NCBI RefSeq assembly: GCF_002105155.1
Contig: NW_019028986.1
Coordinates: forward strand, 326,501-390,500
From: Lobosporangium transversale
Lineage: Eukaryota > Mortierellomycota > Mortierellomycetes > Mortierellales > Mortierellaceae
DNA: 64,000 nucleotides
Direction: 5' to 3'
A program made the translations under genes and the position numbers. Within the stretch, counting starts at the first letter, position 1. The number at the start of each line of letters is the position of its first letter. The notes below the pieces were generated by a model. It saw only the letters and a list, made by a program, of their open reading frames with translations, made no database searches and had not been told where the DNA came from. Below, in pieces: positions 24,747-36,932 of this stretch.

Positions 24747-24914
24747 TTAAACAGAGAACAGCAAGGAACGCGTTTGTAATTAATGGTGTGTTTGAGTCTT
24801 ATTATTTATTTATTTTTTTTGCTAATAAAGAAAAAAGGAGGACTTACGCTGATCTGGACTGTGCCCGAACACCTTCTTAGGCTCTAGCAATACTATGGTC
24901 TTCTTTTCTTCCAT
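23325..24914 (-). CDS. BMT6: 25S rRNA (uridine-N3)-methyltransferase, BMT6-like
   Basis: SAM-dependent nucleolar enzyme that methylates N3 of a uridine in the large-subunit rRNA (U2843 in yeast). Exons 24914-24848, 24714-23663 and 23525-23325 are in phase and give 439 aa. Family features are YSARYAPSRALCYYHMF, the SAM-binding loop ILCIGSGAGSELVGI near residue 103, DYVDWSPILE, DLITFMFVLNELFQDKK and the C-terminal VVDSAGSFSNLQVGGR and YPLKLENMRHFIRIYKKL. A Lys/Glu-rich then Ser/Thr-rich insertion of about 145 residues separates the first part of the Rossmann fold from the rest, which is unusual in length. The first intron ends in an A run directly before AG. The gene is divergent from UTP25, another ribosome-biogenesis gene, with 383 bp between starts. 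Confidence 0.9.
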
Positions 24915-25049
24915 GGCCCTTTTTATATTTATATTATTTTTTTATTTTTATTTTTTTATTTTTTGAGAGAAAGAGAGAGAGAAAAAGTTCTTTGGTGTGT
25001 TCTAATTGATCAAAATATGCAGTCACAGTCATTGTTGTGTAAACACAGC

Positions 25050-25093
<44 letters not shown>

Positions 25094-25297
25094 CCAGGAC
25101 ATACAAAGCAGACGGACGCTATTTGGTAACAAACGACTCAACCATTCAACCATCTCATCCTCACCATCGCCTTCAATTTCCAATTCGAGTCAAAGTTCGG
25201 AATTCAAAAAAGGAGCCATTGTCCCTCTCCTTTATTATATATTTTTTTTTCTACGTTCATTAACAAAAAAAACCCCCCGAAGACGAGAGTTTCATTA
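24915..25297. promoter_or_regulatory. divergent promoter region BMT6 / UTP25
   Basis: 383 bp between the divergent starts of two ribosome-biogenesis genes. It contains a 37-nt T run (about 25054-25093), which could exclude nucleosomes and drive both genes, as poly(dA:dT) does in other fungi. No TATA box was seen. Shared control is an inference from the layout. Confidence 0.4.
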
Positions 25298-27537
25298 ATG
25301 GCAAAAGGCAACAAACGAAGTAATGGTGGTGGTGCGGGTAGAAGCGGAGGTGGCAGGAAAGCTATTGGGAAAGTCTCTGGACGGGGCACAACCACTTCAT
25401 TGACTGATAAGAAGGCGCCCAAGAAATTTGGACAACTCAGTCGGAAGGAACGTGAAATGATGGAGGAATATGGAGAGCTGGTCCCAAAGGATTTTGATGA
25501 AGATGAGAATGATCGTGTAGGGTAAGGCGGCCTTGCGGCTTTAACACCCATACGGAACAGGTTTTTTTTTTTTTTTTTCCATTTTTTATTTATAATTTTT
25601 TATTTTTTATTTATTATTTTTATTTTTTCAAAGTAGGTCTAAAGCTTCTGACGTACTAACTGATTTTGTATATATATGTGCATAATAGATCCTTCCGCAA
25701 AATTGTCAAAGAATCAGAGTTAGATTATCAATCAGCATTAAAAAGGGAGCGTGAGGCGGCGGAATCAGATGATGAACCCGAGGAAGACGAATACAAATTA
25801 AATCGACCTTCCGCATTTAACAAACTAGTTGGGATTTTGAAAAAGAATAGCAGACGTCAGGATGAATGGAAGAAAAGGAAACTCGAGGAAGAAGGACTTG
25901 AAGATATGGAGGAGGAGGAGGAGGAGGAGGAGGGAGATGAGGAAGTTAAAGAGGAAGAGATTGTTACGCTAACAGAAGCAGAAAGAAAGGCACTCATTAA
26001 GAAACATGGAAAAGACTATTTGAAGGCTCTGGAAGGAAGTGATGTTGAGGATGATGAATATGATCAAGATGATATGGACGACCAAGACGTAGACGATGTA
26101 CATGAACAGGGTGGAGAAGAAGAAGGAGAAGGAGAAGACGATGCAGGAACTGATGAGGAAGATCGTGAAGCCATTGCTGAAGAACGGGAAGGTTCCGATG
26201 ACTCTGATGAGGAAGAACACTATATGAAATCAAGTATGTATCTTTTTTTCCCTCTTTTTTGCGCCATGAAGGCTTGCCACTCATAATACTATTTATTTTA
26301 TCATATTTATAGAGGATAATTTTGACCGCCACTTCAGCGACATGGTCACACCTTTGTTGGCGCCTAAAGTGGCTGTTATTGAGCTTTCTGGCAATCAGTG
26401 GAAGAGCATCTGTTATGAAGATCCTGTTTTGAAACGTGTGGAAAAATTCGACACTGATAATGTCAAGGGCGAACAAAAGGAGACAAAGTCAAAAAAGAGC
26501 AAGAAACTAGATTTGGAATCTCTTTCAGTAAGTTTTTTCTTCTTTCTGGGCCAGATGAAAAAAAAAAAAAAAAAAAAAAATCTTACAAGGTTTACGTTCT
26601 GGAGTCAAGGACATATGGAGGTTTTAACACAATAACTTGCTAATTCTCTAATCGACAGGTCAAGCAACGTATTCAACCTAATTGGGCTGCTGTGAATGAA
26701 TCTGTACTCGAAATAGCGTCTTCAAAGACATCAAAATTTTTTTCACCATTGCAGGAGGCACTTGTTGAACCTATTACTGAATACAGGGACATCCTCTTTA
26801 CGAATCGTAGCATGGAAAACTCAAAAGAGATTCGAAACCTTTATGTGATGCATGCACTCAACCATGTTTTGAAAACTCGCGATCGTATTCTCAAGAATTC
26901 TGGGAAATTACAACGCTATCAACAGAATACAGAATCTTCTGCCTCTCCTCCAGAGTATAGGGATCAAGGATTCACAAGGCCTAAGGTCTTGATCATCTTG
27001 CCTTATAAGAACACAGTGGTGGATGTAGTGGAGTCATTAATTGCTTTGAGTGGGTCAACACAGCAGGACAATAAGAAACGTTTCTTTGAAGAATTTGGAC
27101 TTGATGAAGAATTAGAGGATCATAATAGAAAACAAGATCGCCCAGGTATAAAAAAAAAAAAAAAATTAAGGGCATTCACGTGAATAAGTCTGTTAAAGTC
27201 GGCTTTCAGCATCAACAATGAGGATCATGGACTAATTTGATAATTCTTCTTTATTTTAGCCGACTTTTTGGAGACGTTTAAAGGAAACATTGATGATCAC
27301 TTTCGTGTTGGCATAAAGTTTACACGCAAGACTCTGAAGCTATATTCGGACTTCTACTCGGCTGATATCATCTTGGCTTCACCATTGGGCCTGAAGACCG
27401 TTATTGGAGCGGAGGGTGACAAAAAGAGAGACTTCGATTTCCTATCCTCATTAGAAGTAGTCATTGTTGATCAAGCGGATGACATGCTTATGCAGAACTG
27501 GGACCATCTGGAGGTAAGAAGGATAAAAAACAATTCA

Positions 27538-27575
<38 letters not shown>

Positions 27576-28479
27576 TAGGGAAAGGTATCCCAAGTTCAAA
27601 CATTTCGTATTCGAAGGGTTGTTGATCATTTGTTTTTTTATCCTCGATTAGACTGTTTTCGAGCACATGAACTTGATTCCAAAGAATGCACATGGATGCG
27701 ACTTTTCCAGAGTCCGGAACTGGTCTTTGGATGGACGTTCTAAATATGTCCGCCAAACATTAATGTTTTCCAACTACTTGACTCCAGAGATCAATGCACT
27801 TTTCAAAAAATTTTCCAAGAATGTGGCGGGCAAGCTCAAGATCACTCAACCTTACGAACATGGCACTATTGTCGACGTAGTGCCTCTTGTTCAGCAGAGT
27901 TTCAACCGGATCGAGACTCGAACGCTCGCTCAAGCGGATGATAATCGGTTTCAATATTTTATCAACCATACATTGCCTCAACTTCGTCGTTCAGCAGTGA
28001 CACAGACTCATACTATGATCTTTATTCCCTCCTATTTTGATTTCGTACGACTGAGGAACTACTTCTCTGAGAACAAATACTCATTTGCAGCCATTTGTGA
28101 ATACACATCCACTGCGAATGTATCCAGAGCTCGTTCAAGTTTCTTTCATGGTGAAGCTGCTTTTTTGTTGTACACGGAGCGATTTCATTATTTCCGACGG
28201 TATAATATCCGAGGTACCTTCCATTTGACGTTCTATGGCTTGCCAGACCATCCACAGTTTTATCCAGAGATGTTGAATTTATTGGCATTACCTGCAAGTG
28301 GCGGAGGTGAGAAATCTAGGTCGAAACATGCAGCTGCAAATGGATTGGAGGACAGAGCCATGTCGTGCACGGCCCTGTTTACAAAGTATGACCTATTGAA
28401 GCTGCAGAGAATCGTGGGTACAGAGAGAGCGAATAGTATGTGTAAGCAGGAAGGACGCGATCTCTTTGTGTTCACATAA
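25298..28479 (+). CDS. UTP25: U3 snoRNP / SSU processome protein UTP25 (Def homologue)
   Basis: UTP25 is a nucleolar, helicase-like but probably inactive protein needed for early 18S rRNA processing. Six exons (25298-25521, 25689-26233, 26313-26527, 26659-27145, 27260-27513, 27652-28479), all in phase, give 850 aa. A basic N-terminus (GRSGGGRK) and [13 protein letters not shown] are followed by a long acidic region (residues about 145-255), then [56 protein letters not shown], the DE-box-like [13 protein letters not shown] and [12 protein letters not shown]. It ends with [16 protein letters not shown] and [13 protein letters not shown]. The P-loop Lys of true helicases is absent, as in the family. 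Introns are 79-167 nt, often with A or T runs. Confidence 0.96.
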
Positions 28480-28593
28480 AAAAAATAAAAAACATCTATA
28501 TAATATAGCATTTAGATAATAAAAATAAAAATTCGCTTTGCCCAGTAACAAATGGACATCACGTGTGTTTTATTTATTTATTTACTCTTACCC

Positions 28594-28624
<31 letters not shown>

Positions 28625-28756
28625 CCGTTTCCAAAAACACTTTTGCCTCTACTTTCTCCAGACTTCTTCATTCCTTCCTTCCTTCATTCCTTCCTTCCTT
28701 CCTTCATTCGCATTTGCAGAAAATATACCTAGCCTTTTTTTTTTTTAAAAAGAAAA
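28480..28756. other. short intergenic spacer with TTCC repeat
   Basis: It holds the UTP25 3' end (several AATAAA-like words near 28488-28530), an A run at 28593-28621 and a TTCC/TTCATTCC repeat at about 28670-28708 that forms the leader of the SET-domain gene. Confidence 0.5.
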
Positions 28757-29671
28757 ATGTCTTCCAAGGACATATCAATGTTTCTTTCTTGGGCGGAGGA
28801 GAATGAAATTCTGTGGGATAAAAAGGCGATCGAAATAAAGGAGGGCAAGCATGGTTTAGGTGTTTATGCAAAGAAGCAATTGGATGAAGGATATGAAGGT
28901 ATAAATATGGAGGGGACTAAATTCTTAGCTTTCGCCCTAGAAATTGTGGAACTACAGAGCATTGGCTTTAATATTAGCACTTAACATTGATCACAATAAT
29001 CTTTTTTTTTTTTTTTTTTTTTTTTCCTATTGATAATTGATCCAATACCATCTTCTTTTTCCATTCTTTTATACAAAAAAAAAAAAAAAAAAAAAAAAAG
29101 TGGTCAAGGTCCCAAAGTCAATTGTCTTATCAGTTGAAACGACAGGCATTGCCAACTTGTTATCAGATGAAGAAATTGAAGGTTACATTGGCCTGGTCAT
29201 TGGATGTATGTTCGAAATGTCTCAACAACATCGATCTCCTTGGTCTCCTTATCTAACTTTGTTGGTAAAACGTCCACCTCAAATGGCCACATCTTTATCT
29301 AAGGATGCTCGTGAAATGATGAAGTGTTGTGAAGCCTATCATGATATTGAAGCTGACATTGTAAGTCTCTCTCTTCCTCCAGAGCCTTGATCCTGTAGAA
29401 AAAAAAAAAAAAAAAAAAAAAAGAGAAATCTCAATACCAACATTTTTTTTTTTTTTTTTTTCCTTTTCTTATTTCTATATAGAAAGATATGCAGGATGAT
29501 TATGACTCCATTGTAATCCCATTCATCAATCGGCATCCAGATGTGTTCACGGAACAAGTCAAGGCCAAGTTCTTTACCTTTGAGGCATTCAAAATTATGA
29601 CACAGCATGCTTCTTCGCGCGCCATGGATGTCGACAACTTTCATATCTCTGCTCTTGTTCCCTTTGCAGAC

Positions 29672-29708
<37 letters not shown>

Positions 29709-31272
29709 ATTCATATTTAATTCAGTTTTTTTTTTTTTTTGACGCTTACCACTATTTTCTTTTCTTTTTTCTTTTTTTTTTTTTTTTCTTCTTGCTTATT
29801 CATCTAGAATCAATCATAATCAAATGCCTAATGCTGACTACTTGACACACGAAGATGTTTGTGAGATCTGTGGCAATTTGGTATGTGAACATCGGGAGGA
29901 AAGTAACGACTCTGAAGATGATGATGATGATGATGATGAAGATATAGAACTTGAAGATGATGGTGATGGTGATAAAGTGCCTAATCTCGTTGGTGGCAAT
30001 CATCATGGTAATGACAACAGTGATAGTGAAGAAGCTCTTGGCTCGCCAGACGAAGATGAGGCATTACATATTGCTAAGAAACCCGAGAAGAATCACACCA
30101 AGAATGACGATACTATTGATGGTGATGATCACGAAGAAGAAGAAGAAGAAGAAGGAGAAGAAGAAGAAGAAGAAGAAGAAGAATGGGAAGATGAGGATGA
30201 AGACAATGAAGACGATGAAGACGATGAAGAAATTATCAACGATACCTGCGACATCATCTTGGACTATCCAGTCAAGAAGGGTGAAGAGATCACACGCCAT
30301 TATGGTCCTTACTCCAATAAGGTCCTTCTTAGCAAGTACGGCTTTGCAGTCGAAGATAATGCTCATGATACAGTCACGATTCAATTAGAGATGGTTCGTC
30401 AGGCTGCAGAGCAGTTTATCAAAGATAAAACGTTGGTAGAAGAAAGGATCGAGTGGTTTTTGGAAAATGAAGACGCCTTCATCGGGGATGAGCATGAAGA
30501 TAATGATCATGAATATGGACATGAAGGTGGATGCTGCGATAGCGACGACAATCACATGCATGACCATGGCGTGGAACAGGGAAGAGAGGAAGTGGAGGAA
30601 GTGGATGCGAAACATAAGCATTTCAAGAATAGCAAAAAGAAGAGCCAGATCAAGGAGCAGAAGATTGATGATGAAGATCAAGAAGAAACAGAAGATGAAG
30701 GACAAGATATGAGTGAAAACGGTGAGGAGGATGAAGAAAATGAAGAAGATGAAGATGAAGAGGGCTTCCCTAAAGATCTCATGTACATGATGCATGATGG
30801 TTCAGTAGACGACCGCCTGCTGATGCTTCTGAACGTCTTGTTCATGGAAAAGAATCAGTTTAAGAAGGTCAAGGAAGATATGGATATCGCAACTGAGTAC
30901 TTCAGCGATATATTCAGGCGTCGTCAGCAAGAAGAACATGGTGATGATGACGACGAGGACGAGAGCGAAGACGAGGATATGGAAGTAGAAGATGAAGAAG
31001 GTGATGAAGAGGACAATGCCAAGGTAACGATGAAGGCTCTTCAAAAACCAGAACTCAAACCTCGCGATGTCAAGTCCAAAAAAGTCCGCCGGGCGGTTCT
31101 AAAGGCTATTCTTGCCTTGATCCGTATCCGGGCTGATACCTTTGGCGTGACAGACAAGACGACTGCAGAGCAGGACCTTGAGTCCTTGAAGAAAGTATGT
31201 CTTTTTTTTACTTCTTTTGCGCTATTGTTTTTATTTGTTTATTGGTTCGATTTACTAATGATTGTAATTACT

Positions 31273-31305
<33 letters not shown>

Positions 31306-31416
31306 CAGGCTAAACTATCTGGCCCTCTGTACTATGGAGGCCTCTGCGTCCAAGGCGAAAAGCAAATACTCCAGAATGCACTTCAGGGTTACACGCATTT
31401 TCTCTCTGAATTGTAG
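28757..31416 (+). CDS. SET-domain protein lysine methyltransferase (RKM4/SETD6-like) with acidic insertion
   Basis: Predicted SAM-dependent lysine methyltransferase of the Rubisco LSMT/SETD6/Rkm class. Exons 28757-28898, 29101-29360, 29483-29673, 29808-31194 and 31309-31416 are in phase and give 695 aa. The N-terminus (FLSWAEENEILWDKKAIEIK, GKHGLGVYAKKQLDEGYE) is the SET-N region. The catalytic core has AMDVDNFHISALVPFADL joined across an intron to INHN, the conserved NHN motif, then DYPVKKGEEITRHYGPYSN and KYGFAVEDN. Between NHN and the ITRHYGPYSN strand lies a Cys-containing segment (CEICGNLVCEH) and about 110 mostly acidic residues. A second acidic stretch sits in the C-terminal substrate-binding half. 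Two splice sites are odd: the acceptor at 29100 follows an A run, and the donor at 29674 is GTAAAA inside one. Substrate unknown. Confidence 0.88.
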
Positions 31417-31567
31417 TCACGAAAGCAAATAGAAAGGGGGACAATGTTCAAGTTAAACATTAGAAGCTTTTTTTTTTTTTTTTTTTTTTTTCAATATTAT
31501 TTATTTTTGGTGGGGGGATAATAAATACAGGTATTACAATGAGTTTTTTCTACGATGGATATATAGT

Positions 31568-33071
31568 CTAAATCACAAACTTGATAATCCTCTTCCAGAG
31601 AGGAGCCTTGACCTGCATGTCTTTCAAGTCTTCCTCTGTGGGGATGAAGCGACCAGTATCAAGGTCAGCCTCCTCAGGCTTAACCATCTTTGTCTTGTGG
31701 ACGAGTTTGTAGCTCAAGAACAAGATTGAAGACATGATCCATGGGAACCAAGCGCCCAAGAGACCCTGAGCATATTCATCACGGCCTTTCTTGAAAAGAG
31801 CCATCTGTTCCTCTGTAGCGCCATCACCAGGGTTTTGAGGTGGGTTGAGGACTGAGAGGTAGCAGGTAGCAATGATACATCCGGCACCGATGATCGTGGC
31901 CAAGATGTTACCATAAGGATATCCCCAAGAGGCATAAGGCAGTTCACTGACAGCACGACCCTGCTTCTTCCAGCAGTAGCGGAAACGGAAATGAAGGATC
32001 AAGATCAGCAACCAGGACTGGAAGATGATAGATCCAATGATGGAGACGAACCATTGGAAGACTACACCGGAGCCAACAAAGATGGTGATCAAGGATAAGC
32101 AGGAGCAGGCAGTGACGATTGCCAAGGCGACCAATGGGACACCGCGCCCGTTGGTGTAGCCAATTGACTTGTGAGCCCAGCCGTTACGGGAGAGAGACAA
32201 CAACATGCGAGTGGCGACATAAAAGTCGGAATTGATGGCTGAGAAGATGGAGGTGAAGACGACAGCGTTCATATAATTGGCTGCGACGTTGATGCCAGCT
32301 TTAGCAAAGACGATGGTGAAAGGAGCTGTGGCAGCAGACTTTGTGGTGTTGATGAGCTGAGGATCATTGTTATCGATGATGGAGCCCAAGAGGAAGACTG
32401 AGATGATGTAAAAGAAGGCGATGCGAATCAAGACAGTGTTGACAGCCTTGGGGACATGCTTGTGGGGGTTGCGGGACTCGGCTGCGGTGACACCTGTCAT
32501 CTCGGAACCACCATAAGCATAACCAACAGAGACCAAGACCTTGATGAAAGTCAAGAAGTCACCCTTGAAAGGAGCACCATCCACACGCCATGTATCCATA
32601 CCATAGTGCTTACCACCAATAGCACCAGTATTGACCAAGATACCGCAGACGATGAACATGATGATCGTGCAGACTTTGAGGATCGAGAGCCAATACTCAA
32701 TTTCACCGTACGCTTTCACACCTGTGACGTTGATGATGACCATGACGACAATGATGATCAAGGGCACAACCCAAGGTGGGAACGTAGAATCTTCAGGCAA
32801 CCAGAAATCAACGATTACAGCAGCAGCAGCCAATTCTGCAGGGATAGTCAAAGCCCAGTTGATAAAGTACATCCAAGTCATCTGAAATGACAAAGCCTCG
32901 TCAAAGATACGTCCACCCCAAGCATTGAATGCTCCGGGGAGAGGAAGAAGAGTGGCGATCTCACCGATAGCTTGGCATACAAAAACCAACCAAAGACCGA
33001 TCAAAGCATAGGCGAGCACTATTTTTTATTTTAAAAAAAAAAAGGGGTATGAGGCAAATATGTAAGCATTC

Positions 33072-33103
<32 letters not shown>

Positions 33104-33388
33104 GCACTGCCATCTTTGCATTGCCGCATTAATATTTCGTGGGTTCTATAAAAAAAAATAAAAAAAAAAAGACTTACAGGCTCCTCCGGGCCCAGCAGTA
33201 GCGATTGTGTTTCCGGAAGTCAAGAAGAGACCAGTACCGATGGTTCCAGAGACAGCAATCATGATCATGTGGCGGAGACGCAAGTCGCGCTTCAAGCCCT
33301 CTTGTTCTGGAGCCAGCTCATGGTGAGCCACATCCTCCATATGGTCGACCTGATATTTTTCATCAGAAGGATGTTCTTCTTTTGACAT
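31568..33388 (-). CDS. amino acid permease, fungal YAT family
   Basis: Plasma-membrane proton-coupled amino acid importer of the APC superfamily. Two exons (33388-33178 and 33018-31568) join in phase and give 553 aa with twelve predicted spans. The N-terminal cytosolic tail is followed by LKRDLRLRHMIMIAVSGTIGTGLFL and SGNTIATAGPGGA, the substrate-binding signature of the first span. GGSEMTGVTAAESRNPHKHVPKA in span 6 and the C-terminal PLWKRIIKFVI tail also fit. The intron (33019-33177) splits the protein just after span 1 and contains T and A runs. The start (GTCAAAAG side, ATG at 33388) gives a tail length normal for general amino acid permeases. The exact amino acid specificity cannot be read from sequence. 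Confidence 0.94.
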
Positions 33389-33827
33389 GATGTGATTTGT
33401 ATATATGTATGATCTATGTGAGAATGAGAATGAAGATGGAAAACAGAAAGAGTGATATACGGTGGAGAGAATAGGATCGAAGACACGATCAGACAAGAAT
33501 GGATGGGAATGAAGGAAGGAAGAGTGAAAGAGGTATGATTATTGAAGGGGAAGGGTAAAGTATGGATTTGTAGAAGTAACAAAGTCAAGGAGAAAAGGAT
33601 AAAAAAAAAAAAAAAAGAGGAGGGGGTTTGCAGCTTTATTTATATGATGTTTATGGGAAAAGACGTTGAGCAGGCTACGACCATACAAACTTTTGGATTA
33701 GGAAAGGGCTAGGCTCATGGATTTTTGTTTTAATGGTTTACTTGGGAATGAAGGTTTTTTAGTTTGCCAGAAGACTATAGAGGCCAACACAAGTGTGAAC
33801 AGACAATCGCCCTTTTTCGTCTTGGTG

Positions 33828-33905
33828 TTTTGGCCTTTGCCCCTGTGCTGCTATTGGCCTTTACTCCTGTGCTGCTATTGGCCATTGTCTTCGGTGCTGC
33901 TATTA
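33828..33905. repeat. imperfect tandem repeat, unit about 25 bp
   Basis: Three successive copies of a unit containing GTGCTGCTATTGGCC follow one another with small changes. It makes an artificial Leu/Pro/Tyr-rich reading frame on the plus strand. It is a simple minisatellite. Confidence 0.6.
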
Positions 33906-35800
33906 CTAAATACAGTTACTACAATGAATTCTATTGTACGAATAAGGTAAAATTATTATATTTGCATTATTGATAAGCAGCATGTGTGTTTGTATCATTT
34001 GAGCCTACTCTCTCCTTTGTCTAGAACGGGTTGACGTTCTATTCGAAAAAAAAAAAATGTTTGTGATCAAATTATATACATGTACAACAGCACTTTTCTC
34101 AGGACACACTTTTTGATCGAACAAACATGAGCACAGAGGAAAGAAAAAAAAAAAAGAGTACTGCATGTTGTATTTTCGCCTTTATGCCTCTTTTCTTTCA
34201 GCCTCACCTGTTCTTTCACTTTTTTTTTAAAGTTGATCCTTGGGGCAAAAGGTTTTTAGTTTTGATTGGCCTAGGGAGAGAAAGAAAGAAAGAAAGAGAA
34301 AGAAGGATCTATGCAGTAATTCCTCAAGCCAATGTCTCTCATAATTCATATCCCTTGCAATCTTGAAGTAGAAACAAGAAAAGAACAATGAGTATAATAA
34401 ATTACTGATTCGTGAGTCAATAAGAACGCTCGCTTAATTCTTATTCTTATTCTTATTTTTACTTTTCACTTTTGTCACGATTTGATTACAACAGTAGTAG
34501 AAGAGAGTAAAGACCAACTGATTCGTTGCCAACAATAGCTCAAGTGGTGAGGTTTCTCATTCGTTTGCGCAAATCAAATCGACCGAATCCGAATCGAATC
34601 AATTAAAAAACAACGCGAAATAAAACCTTGAGCACAAAATAGGGTATATACAATGGCAAGAATACCTTGATCTTGCCCATAAAAAGTATTTTCCCATTTG
34701 TGTATACATACATGTACATCTTTTAGTGAGTGAGAATAAAAGATGCCTTTTGTCTTGTTGATCGCAAAAACCCTCTCCCTCCCTCTTTGGCCCTTTTGTT
34801 AACCTCCCCCCACAAGCTCTTTTTGAATGCTGTTATCTTGTCTTACCTCTTTACATTTCCAAACCCCCTAGTGTCCTCCATATCCCCTGAAAATTTAGTT
34901 CTGAGGAATCAATATATATGACATTGTATAGTTTAAAAAGTACTGAGCATAAACACGTCAAACAAACTAAGGGTGTAATCTCGTTTTTGACAGCTGCCCT
35001 CTTTCCGATATGCTCTTAATCAATGATCATTGTTAAAAAAGATGAAATAAAATAAAACCTTCTTTTTATGTGAGTGTCCCAGAGCAGATATGACAGAAAG
35101 ATACATGAAAAAGATAAAAAGTACTGCATTGGGATTGGAGGAACCATTGGAAGAAGCACATGACGGTGCAGAGCGGGGATTGGAATAAGAACTATATTTC
35201 CTTTAACATTTCTATCGGCCCACCAGATCTGATTTCAACTTACATTCCATTCATGTATAGAAGGCATAGAAGCATAGAATTATAGAAAAGAATATATACC
35301 CCAGATTTCTAGAAAGGCTATATTAGAACAAAGAAGACAAAATGTCAATTGTATAGATGTACTCTCATACGGACTATAGCACTACAACTGACAAAAGGGC
35401 CAAAACATCCTTCCTGATCAACTTACATTGCAATTTTTTTAATGGCGTACAAACACAACAAACACTGTGCAACAAACACAGTTTTGATTGTGAACCAATA
35501 TTTCTTTATATGTTCACACGCAGCAAAAGCTTTTCCTTATCCGGTCTACCTCGAGTCCGCATGGAAACTAAACAACAATTTTGAGGGCATGTGTGCAAAC
35601 ATCGTCCTAAAAGAAAGAGAAAATAGGCGCAATGATTAGGTCAAAGTTAAGCATTCTCAGGGCCTTTTTTTTCTTCTTCTTCTAATGTTTGTTGCGTGGA
35701 TGCATCTCACTCTCTTTTGTTCATCGTTGTAGTTTATTCACTTTTTCGCCTTAAGCATCTGATTCATAAATGGCATTGAGCCTCCAAGAACAGGTTTTCG

Positions 35801-35842
<42 letters not shown>
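35801..35842. repeat. (ATT)n microsatellite
   Basis: Fourteen uninterrupted ATT units in intergenic DNA. Confidence 0.9.
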
Positions 35843-36888
35843 TTACAACAAGCTACCTATACAAGAGCGTCATTAATATAAGCTAATAATGTTTATGCCA
35901 TGTGTATATTTCATACATATATATACAGTACAAGCTTAACTGTACATGGACATTTGTTTTATAACCGTAGCCTTTTTTTTTTTTTTTTTTTTTTTGAAAA
36001 AGCCCAGAACATCTCAGAAAGACGTTATATAATGATAAGCTTGTTTAACTGACCCCATACCCCAGACGCATGCACTTGACATATTTGGAAAGTTACATTT
36101 ATATACAACCAACATATACATCTTTACGCTTTTCTTTTCGCATTTCGAACCTAGAATTCTCTTTTTTTTTTTTTTTTTTTTTACCATTGCTCTTTTCTTT
36201 TACAAAAACCTTGATATGGCGCAGAAAAGGGAAATGCAATTTTACACATGTCATCTGTTGTGTAAATTAATTCAATAAGGTAATAATATATATATTTTTT
36301 TTCATTGGTCCAATCCTCGTTTTCATTGCGCGTGATATGATTACAATTATTTTAAACGATTGACCAATGAAAGAAAGCGCCCCACTTTTGTGTAACGTTT
36401 CCTCGGAAATGGGTTCCATCATGTTCATGTTCATGATGGATTGAATAATATATATTCTATACACTGCCATAAAATAAAAAAAAAAATAAAAAAACTGAGC
36501 CAGCATTACCTTGATCGAGCGGCAAAACGGCAGTTTTCATATTTTTTTCTTTCTTGTTGTTGTGATCGAGGCTATGCCAAGACCGTACAGCCTGCATTAT
36601 TATTGAAATAACTAATATTGATGTAAAATATCATAAAAGGGCCTTCCTCTCTCTGCTCTCTTGATCTAGTTTTATTATAACCTGAATCTCTTTGGCTATG
36701 GAACAATTCTTTGAAACTGGCGCTTAACGTGCATGTGATATATAACATATATATATGTTGGCTCAACAGCTTCCTTGATGATCTTACCGAGACACATTGA
36801 ATTATAAAAGAAGTAAAAATAAACGTAGTCTCTGAAACCGTGTCTTTATTTTTTTTTTTTTTTTTTTTTTTATTTTTTCTTTTGCATT

Positions 36889-36932
36889 GGATATCGGACA
36901 TCGGACACCGGACACCGGACACCAGACATCGG
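36889..36932. repeat. 7-bp tandem repeat, unit GGACACC/GGACATC
   Basis: Six tandem heptamers differ at one or two positions (GGATATC, GGACATC, then three GGACACC, then AGACATC). They lie next to a 25-nt T run. No coding role is apparent. Confidence 0.75.

Noticed and set aside
25969-26476. minus-strand open frames opposite the acidic region of UTP25
   Set aside because: They are shadows of the GAA/GAT repeats encoding the acidic stretch of the plus-strand gene.
30064-30795. minus-strand Ile/Phe-rich frames opposite the SET gene
   Set aside because: Antisense shadows of the Asp/Glu-rich insertion. No splice or start support.
34528-34600. tRNA-like stretch with an A-box-like TAGCTCAAGTGGT and a partial B box
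   Set aside because: The acceptor ends do not pair, the anticodon stem is missing, and the B-box word departs from consensus in key bases.
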